A DNA stretch of 5,077 nt from DASUSF01 sp036375275 (GTDB taxonomy: Bacteria > Pseudomonadota > Alphaproteobacteria > Geminicoccales > Geminicoccaceae): positions 1 through 5,077 of the forward strand of contig DASUSF010000341.1 of assembly GCA_036375275.1 (NCBI GenBank), read 5' to 3'. Made by a program: the position numbers and the translations under genes. The notes beneath the pieces are model-generated. The model was not told the DNA's origin, made no database searches, and saw only the letters and a list, made by a program, of their open reading frames with translations. This document shows positions 1-5,077 of this stretch, piece by piece. Within the stretch, counting starts at the first letter, position 1, and each line of letters begins with the position of its first letter.

Positions 1-1
1 C

Positions 2-49
2 CTCATCCTGAGGACCGGGATCCGAGACCCGTTCGTCCTGCAGACGTGA
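2..49 (+). CDS. Possible 3' end of an unidentified plus-strand gene
   Basis: Reading the plus strand from base 2 gives LILRTGIRDPFVLQT followed by TGA at 47-49. The peptide has an ordinary amino-acid composition and would be the C-terminus of a gene that enters from the left and converges on the Nudix gene, leaving a 49-bp gap between the two stop codons. Fifteen codons are too few to name a family. A plus-strand reading in another frame is open through the same stretch, so this could be chance. Confidence 0.25.
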   Translation, partial: LILRTGIRDPFVLQT

Positions 50-98
50 TCACCCGCGACGGCCGGGCGCGGCGTGCGCCTCGTAGCCGGCGCTGCGG

Positions 99-581
99 TC
101 AGGCCCGGAGGTCCCGGAGCTCGTCGACCTCGAGGTGCTCCAACCCCGGCCGCGGACCAGCCGCCAGCCGGTCACGCAGCAGGTGGGGGCGGAGGTCGAT
201 GCCGGCGAGGTCGGACAGCTCGATCCAGCGGAGCCGGAGGTCGGGCTCGGCGCCCGCGAACTCGCCCTCTTCGGCATAAGCCGGGCCGGTGGCGAGATCG
301 ACGTCGTAGACGAACCCGATCTCCTGGAATCGGCGCCGGCCGAAGGCGAACCGGTTCTCGACCACGAACAGCAGCCGCCCGACCCGCAGACGCGCCGCGC
401 CGAGCTCCTCCCGGAGCTCGCGGACGAGCGCCCGCCTCGAAAGTTCCCCGGAGTCGATCCGCCCACCCGGGAGCGCCCAGAAGGGATCACCGACCGACCG
501 GCCGAGGAGAATCCGGCGATCGCGGACGATGACCGCGGCTGCGCGCAGGCGGACCGCCTCGGCAAGCCCCGATGTTCTCAT
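99..581 (-). CDS. Nudix hydrolase (MutT-like)
   Basis: This encodes a 160-residue cytoplasmic Nudix hydrolase, a family that cleaves nucleoside diphosphates linked to another group (X) with Mg2+ or Mn2+. The complete Nudix box Gx5Ex7REUxEExGU is visible at residues 40-62: G40, E46, R54-E55, E58-E59, G61. The glutamates of the REUxEE part are the metal ligands. A beta strand (RAAAVIVRDRRILLGRS) and FWALPGGR precede the box, and a family-typical tail (RWIELSDLAGIDLRPHLL) follows at about 118-135. Length is normal for a single-domain member. An ATG nine codons upstream (608) keeps the frame open, but the start at 581 is preferred because AAAGGA lies 7 bases before it. The substrate cannot be read from the sequence; oxidised dNTPs, sugar nucleotides or dinucleoside polyphosphates are all possible. 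It lies downstream of nrdJ in the same direction but beyond that gene's terminator, so it probably has its own promoter, which I could not identify with confidence. Confidence 0.93.
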   Translation of the reverse strand: MRTSGLAEAVRLRAAAVIVRDRRILLGRSVGDPFWALPGGRIDSGELSRRALVRELREELGAARLRVGRLLFVVENRFAFGRRRFQEIGFVYDVDLATGPAYAEEGEFAGAEPDLRLRWIELSDLAGIDLRPHLLRDRLAAGPRPGLEHLEVDELRDLRA

Positions 582-588
582 CCGGCGT

Positions 589-594
589 TCCTTT
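589..594 (-). promoter_or_regulatory. Ribosome binding site of the Nudix gene (start-deciding)
   Basis: The minus strand reads AAAGGA, then 7 bases, then ATG at 581. The alternative ATG at 608 has only a weak GAG in front of it. This supports the shorter, 160-residue protein. Confidence 0.65.
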
Positions 595-667
595 CGCAGG
601 TGCAGCATCCACTCTATTGACGGAATATCAAGCCGATGTATGCGGTCCTGATCCTGCCCGGGTCGGC

Positions 668-700
668 AAAAAAGAGGCCCGGTGGGTGACCACCGGGCCT
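668..700 (-). terminator. Intrinsic terminator of nrdJ
   Basis: A perfect 11-bp inverted repeat (675-685 with 690-700, arms AGGCCCGGTGG and CCACCGGGCCT, 4-base loop) is followed on the minus strand by C and six T (668-673). It sits 63 bases after the nrdJ stop codon. The plus strand has no T-run after the stem, so it acts in one direction. It separates nrdJ transcription from the Nudix gene. Confidence 0.92.
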
Positions 701-763
701 GCAGGCTTGGGAGGAGGAAGTTAAACGAGCCCCGGGACGCGTCGGCGCCTCCCCGTCATGGGA

Positions 764-4413
<3,650 letters not shown>

Positions 4414-4414
<1 letters not shown>

Positions 4415-4527
4415 CAACCACTCTCCGACACGGCATTCATCTCCGGCTCGCCGTCCGACGGTGCCACCGTCCCGCCCGGGTCAGCTCCATTCCCGCTCTT
4501 CCGGTCGCCCGCCGGACCGCAGATCAC
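4414..4527 (-). CDS. Possible 37-codon ORF overlapping the nrdJ start
   Basis: A GTG-initiated frame gives 37 residues and ends in TGA that overlaps the nrdJ ATG as TGATG, the arrangement typical of translational coupling. An in-frame ATG at 4440 would give only MNAVSESG. The peptide is rich in Gly, Asp and Glu, with no membrane segment and no motif that I recognise. No good Shine-Dalgarno precedes the GTG, and third-codon GC (about 78%) is not decisive. It may be chance, but the overlap is worth recording. Confidence 0.2.
4421..4426 (-). promoter_or_regulatory. nrdJ: Ribosome binding site of nrdJ (start-deciding)
   Basis: GGAGAG lies 6 bases before the ATG at 4414 but only 3 bases before the in-frame TTG at 4417. 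The spacing selects the ATG. Confidence 0.75.
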
Positions 4528-4546
4528 ATGTCGGATCAGGGCGAAT

Positions 4547-4582
4547 CAGCCTGGTCGGAGTCCAACTCATTCAACCAGACTG
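4547..4582 (-). other. Stem-loop in the nrdJ leader
   Basis: On the minus strand CAGTCTGGTT pairs with GACCAGGCTG (10 pairs, two of them G-U). Inside, GAGT pairs with ACTC around a TGG triloop, with 4 and 1 unpaired bases between the two stems. No T-run follows, so it is not an intrinsic terminator. It begins 3 bases after the stop codon of the short leader ORF, so a ribosome terminating there would cover its 5' arm. Confidence 0.55.
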
Positions 4583-4585
4583 TTC

Positions 4586-4618
4586 TTATGCCGATCGACG
4601 ATCCACGGCAACGGGCAT
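4586..4618 (-). CDS. Possible 10-codon leader peptide
   Basis: ATG to TAA encodes MPVAVDRRSA. A near-perfect Shine-Dalgarno, GGAGG (4624-4628), lies 5 bases before the ATG, the best ribosome-binding sequence in the leader. The ORF lies between the predicted nrdJ promoter and the nrdJ gene, just before the stem-loop at 4547-4582. The peptide has no run of a single regulatory amino acid, apart from two adjacent arginines. It could be a regulatory upstream ORF, or a chance match in a purine-rich stretch. Confidence 0.3.
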   Translation of the reverse strand: MPVAVDRRSA

Positions 4619-4773
4619 TCTGACCTCCACTCGGCGGGCTCCGGTCCGGGCGACCTGCCTCCGGCCCCTGCCGCTCCGCCAAAGCACAGTTCCTTCAAGC
4701 GGATAGCCGAAGACCGGCGGCGTCGCATGGGCCCGCGGCGCGCCGCCAGCCAAACCCGGCCGCGCCCTCTCCA

Positions 4774-4789
4774 TCACCATATATAGGGG
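4774..4789 (-). promoter_or_regulatory. NrdR box, promoter-proximal
   Basis: The minus strand reads CCCCTATATATGGTGA, matching 12 of 16 positions of the NrdR palindrome ACACWATATATWGTGT (consensus from memory). It covers the predicted -10 element, so bound NrdR would block RNA polymerase. Its start is 31 bp from that of the second box, about three helical turns, which is the usual NrdR spacing. Confidence 0.75.
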
Positions 4790-4806
4790 CCACGGCGGCT
4801 TGGCAA
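4778..4806 (-). promoter_or_regulatory. Sigma70-like promoter of nrdJ
   Basis: On the minus strand -35 TTGCCA (4801-4806, five of six to TTGACA) is followed by a 17-base spacer and -10 TATATG (4778-4783, four of six). It is interlocked with both NrdR boxes and reads toward nrdJ with no other gene between, which supports nrdJ as its target. A TATATA alternative with a 15-base spacer overlaps it. Confidence 0.6.
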
Positions 4807-4820
4807 ACATCATGTTGTGT
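4805..4820 (-). promoter_or_regulatory. NrdR box, promoter-distal
   Basis: The minus strand reads ACACAACATGATGTTT, 12 of 16 positions of the NrdR palindrome, including an intact ACAC half. It overlaps the upstream edge of the -35 element by two bases and is separated by 15 bp from the proximal box. NrdR binds such pairs cooperatively when loaded with dATP/ATP and represses reductase genes. Confidence 0.75.
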
Positions 4821-4857
4821 TTCCGGTCCACCCCGGCGCCCTCCACCGGAAGTTTTT
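4820..4857 (+). other. Inverted repeat followed by a T-run
   Basis: TTCCGGT (4821-4827) pairs with ACCGGAA (4845-4851) across a 17-base GC-rich loop, and TTTTT follows at 4853-4857. On the plus strand this resembles a weak intrinsic terminator, but no plus-strand gene ends here. It may insulate the nrdJ promoter region from plus-strand transcription, or be coincidental. Confidence 0.25.
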
Positions 4858-4870
4858 CCAGGGTCGCGCC

Positions 4871-4958
4871 GGCGCCGGCGCTCCGCCTGATGGAGTTGGA
4901 GCCCGGGGTGGCCGGGCCGCGCGGTGGAGGCGCCGGCGCTCCGCCCTCCAGTTGAGCC
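4871..4958. repeat. Direct repeat, two copies
   Basis: A 17-base sequence, GGCGCCGGCGCTCCGCC, occurs exactly at 4871-4887 and 4929-4945, 58 bp apart. Similarity continues more loosely after each copy (AGTTGGAGCC near 4894-4903, AGTTGAGCC at 4950-4958), giving units of about 30 bp. The units lie in the gene-free region upstream of the nrdJ control sites. They could be a local duplication or copies of a genome-wide repeat family. Confidence 0.6.
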
Positions 4959-4976
4959 GCGCCTCAATCGCTGGAG
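4946..4976. repeat. Inverted repeat (imperfect hairpin)
   Basis: CTCCAG (4946-4951) pairs with CTGGAG (4971-4976), and TTGAG (4952-4956) pairs with CTCAA (4963-4967), with a 3-base bulge and a 6-base loop, giving 11 pairs in all. It begins directly after the second direct-repeat copy. A further inverted repeat, GGAGTT (4973-4978) with AACTCC (4996-5001), follows and encloses three GGAAC words. No T-run follows either one. The region 4861-5077 shows no convincing gene on either strand. Confidence 0.45.
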
Positions 4977-5004
4977 TTGGAACGGAACCGGAACGAACTC
5001 CGGC

Positions 5005-5013
5005 TTATCCACA
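5005..5013 (+). promoter_or_regulatory. Perfect DnaA box
   Basis: TTATCCACA matches the DnaA-box consensus exactly. It lies about 185 bp upstream of the distal NrdR box. No second good box is seen in the window, so an origin is not indicated. DnaA can link reductase transcription to replication (known for E. coli nrdAB), and that role here is an inference. Confidence 0.4.
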
Positions 5014-5077
5014 GGGCGCCCGCGCCTCTGAGGTGTTGGGCTTTCCGTCCCATCGAGCCGGGGGTGGACGCCGCCAC

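Larger units (their letters stand above)
4415..4771 (-). promoter_or_regulatory. Predicted long 5' leader of nrdJ mRNA
   Basis: If transcription starts about 7 bases after the -10 element at 4778-4783, the leader is roughly 355 nt. It holds a 10-codon ORF with a strong Shine-Dalgarno (4586-4618), a stem-loop at 4547-4582, a 5-bp hairpin at 4502-4519 (CGGTC/GACCG), a 6-bp hairpin at 4457-4471 (GACGGT/ACCGTC, 3-base loop) and GC-rich inverted repeats around 4630-4690. I looked for the adenosylcobalamin riboswitch signatures (the B12 box GCCACTG and the GGTG...CCCGC.ACTGT core) and found no convincing match. Its function is unknown. A weak second promoter-like pair (TTGCCG, 17 bases, TAAGAA; 4583-4611) could shorten the transcript. 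Confidence 0.5.

Noticed and set aside
135..620. 161-codon plus-strand ORF over the Nudix gene
   Set aside because: It is antisense to a gene with an intact Nudix box, and its composition is that of a GC shadow frame.
620..637. TTGA-N7-TCAA inverted repeat upstream of the Nudix gene, considered as an FNR/CRP-type site
   Set aside because: The 4-base arms and 7-base spacing do not match the FNR (TTGAT-N4-ATCAA) or CRP consensus, and no good promoter could be placed beside it.
4567..4728. 53-codon minus-strand ORF in the nrdJ leader (starts MRRRRSSAIR)
   Set aside because: No Shine-Dalgarno precedes its ATG, third-codon GC is only about 70%, and it overlaps the better-supported 10-codon ORF in another frame. 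Kept only as a note.
4415..4771. Adenosylcobalamin riboswitch upstream of nrdJ
   Set aside because: Expected from the biology, but I found neither the B12 box GCCACTG nor the conserved GGTG...CCCGC.ACTGT core on the minus strand. ACCTGCCT on the plus strand near 4652 has the wrong orientation and lacks the rest of the element.
4586..4846. 86-codon minus-strand ORF across the NrdR boxes
   Set aside because: It would begin upstream of the predicted promoter and run through both boxes, and its composition is not protein-like. Only its last ten codons, preceded by a strong ribosome site, were kept as a possible leader peptide.
4695..5077. Minus-strand open frame running from the window edge, with a GTG start at 5012
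   Set aside because: The translation is a Gly/Arg/Pro-rich string with no motif. It crosses the repeats and the NrdR boxes and has no ribosome site.

Overview
The window comes from a high-GC bacterium. The class II ribonucleotide reductase resembles, as I recall them, the long alphaproteobacterial (Rhodospirillales/Rhizobiales-like) NrdJ proteins: NPCSE catalytic motif, TSCPD domain and C-terminal Cys-rich tail. The taxonomic call is an inference from one protein.

Layout, left to right. Positions 1-49 may hold the last 15 codons of a plus-strand gene. A 160-residue Nudix hydrolase lies on the minus strand (581 down to 99). A 182-bp intergenic gap (582-763) carries a strong intrinsic terminator at 668-700 that ends the next minus-strand gene. 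That gene is nrdJ (4414 down to 764), complete and uninterrupted, and it fills most of the window. The last 660 bases (4418-5077) contain no convincing gene but much regulatory structure.

The upstream region is the interesting part. Two NrdR-box-like 16-mers (4774-4789 and 4805-4820), separated by 15 bp, flank and overlap a sigma70-like promoter (-35 TTGCCA, 17-bp spacer, -10 TATATG) reading toward nrdJ. This is the geometry expected for repression by the ATP/dATP-sensing regulator NrdR. The promoter lies about 360 bp from the nrdJ start, so the mRNA should carry an unusually long leader. The leader holds a 10-codon ORF with a strong Shine-Dalgarno, a stable stem-loop 3 nt after its stop codon, further hairpins, and a short ORF whose stop overlaps the nrdJ start (TGATG). 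I could not match it to an adenosylcobalamin riboswitch, so its role is open. Further upstream are a perfect DnaA box (5005-5013), a 17-bp direct repeat and inverted repeats.

nrdJ and the Nudix gene both act on nucleotides (dNTP production; possibly clean-up of nucleoside diphosphate derivatives). They lie in the same direction, but the terminator between them argues for separate transcription.
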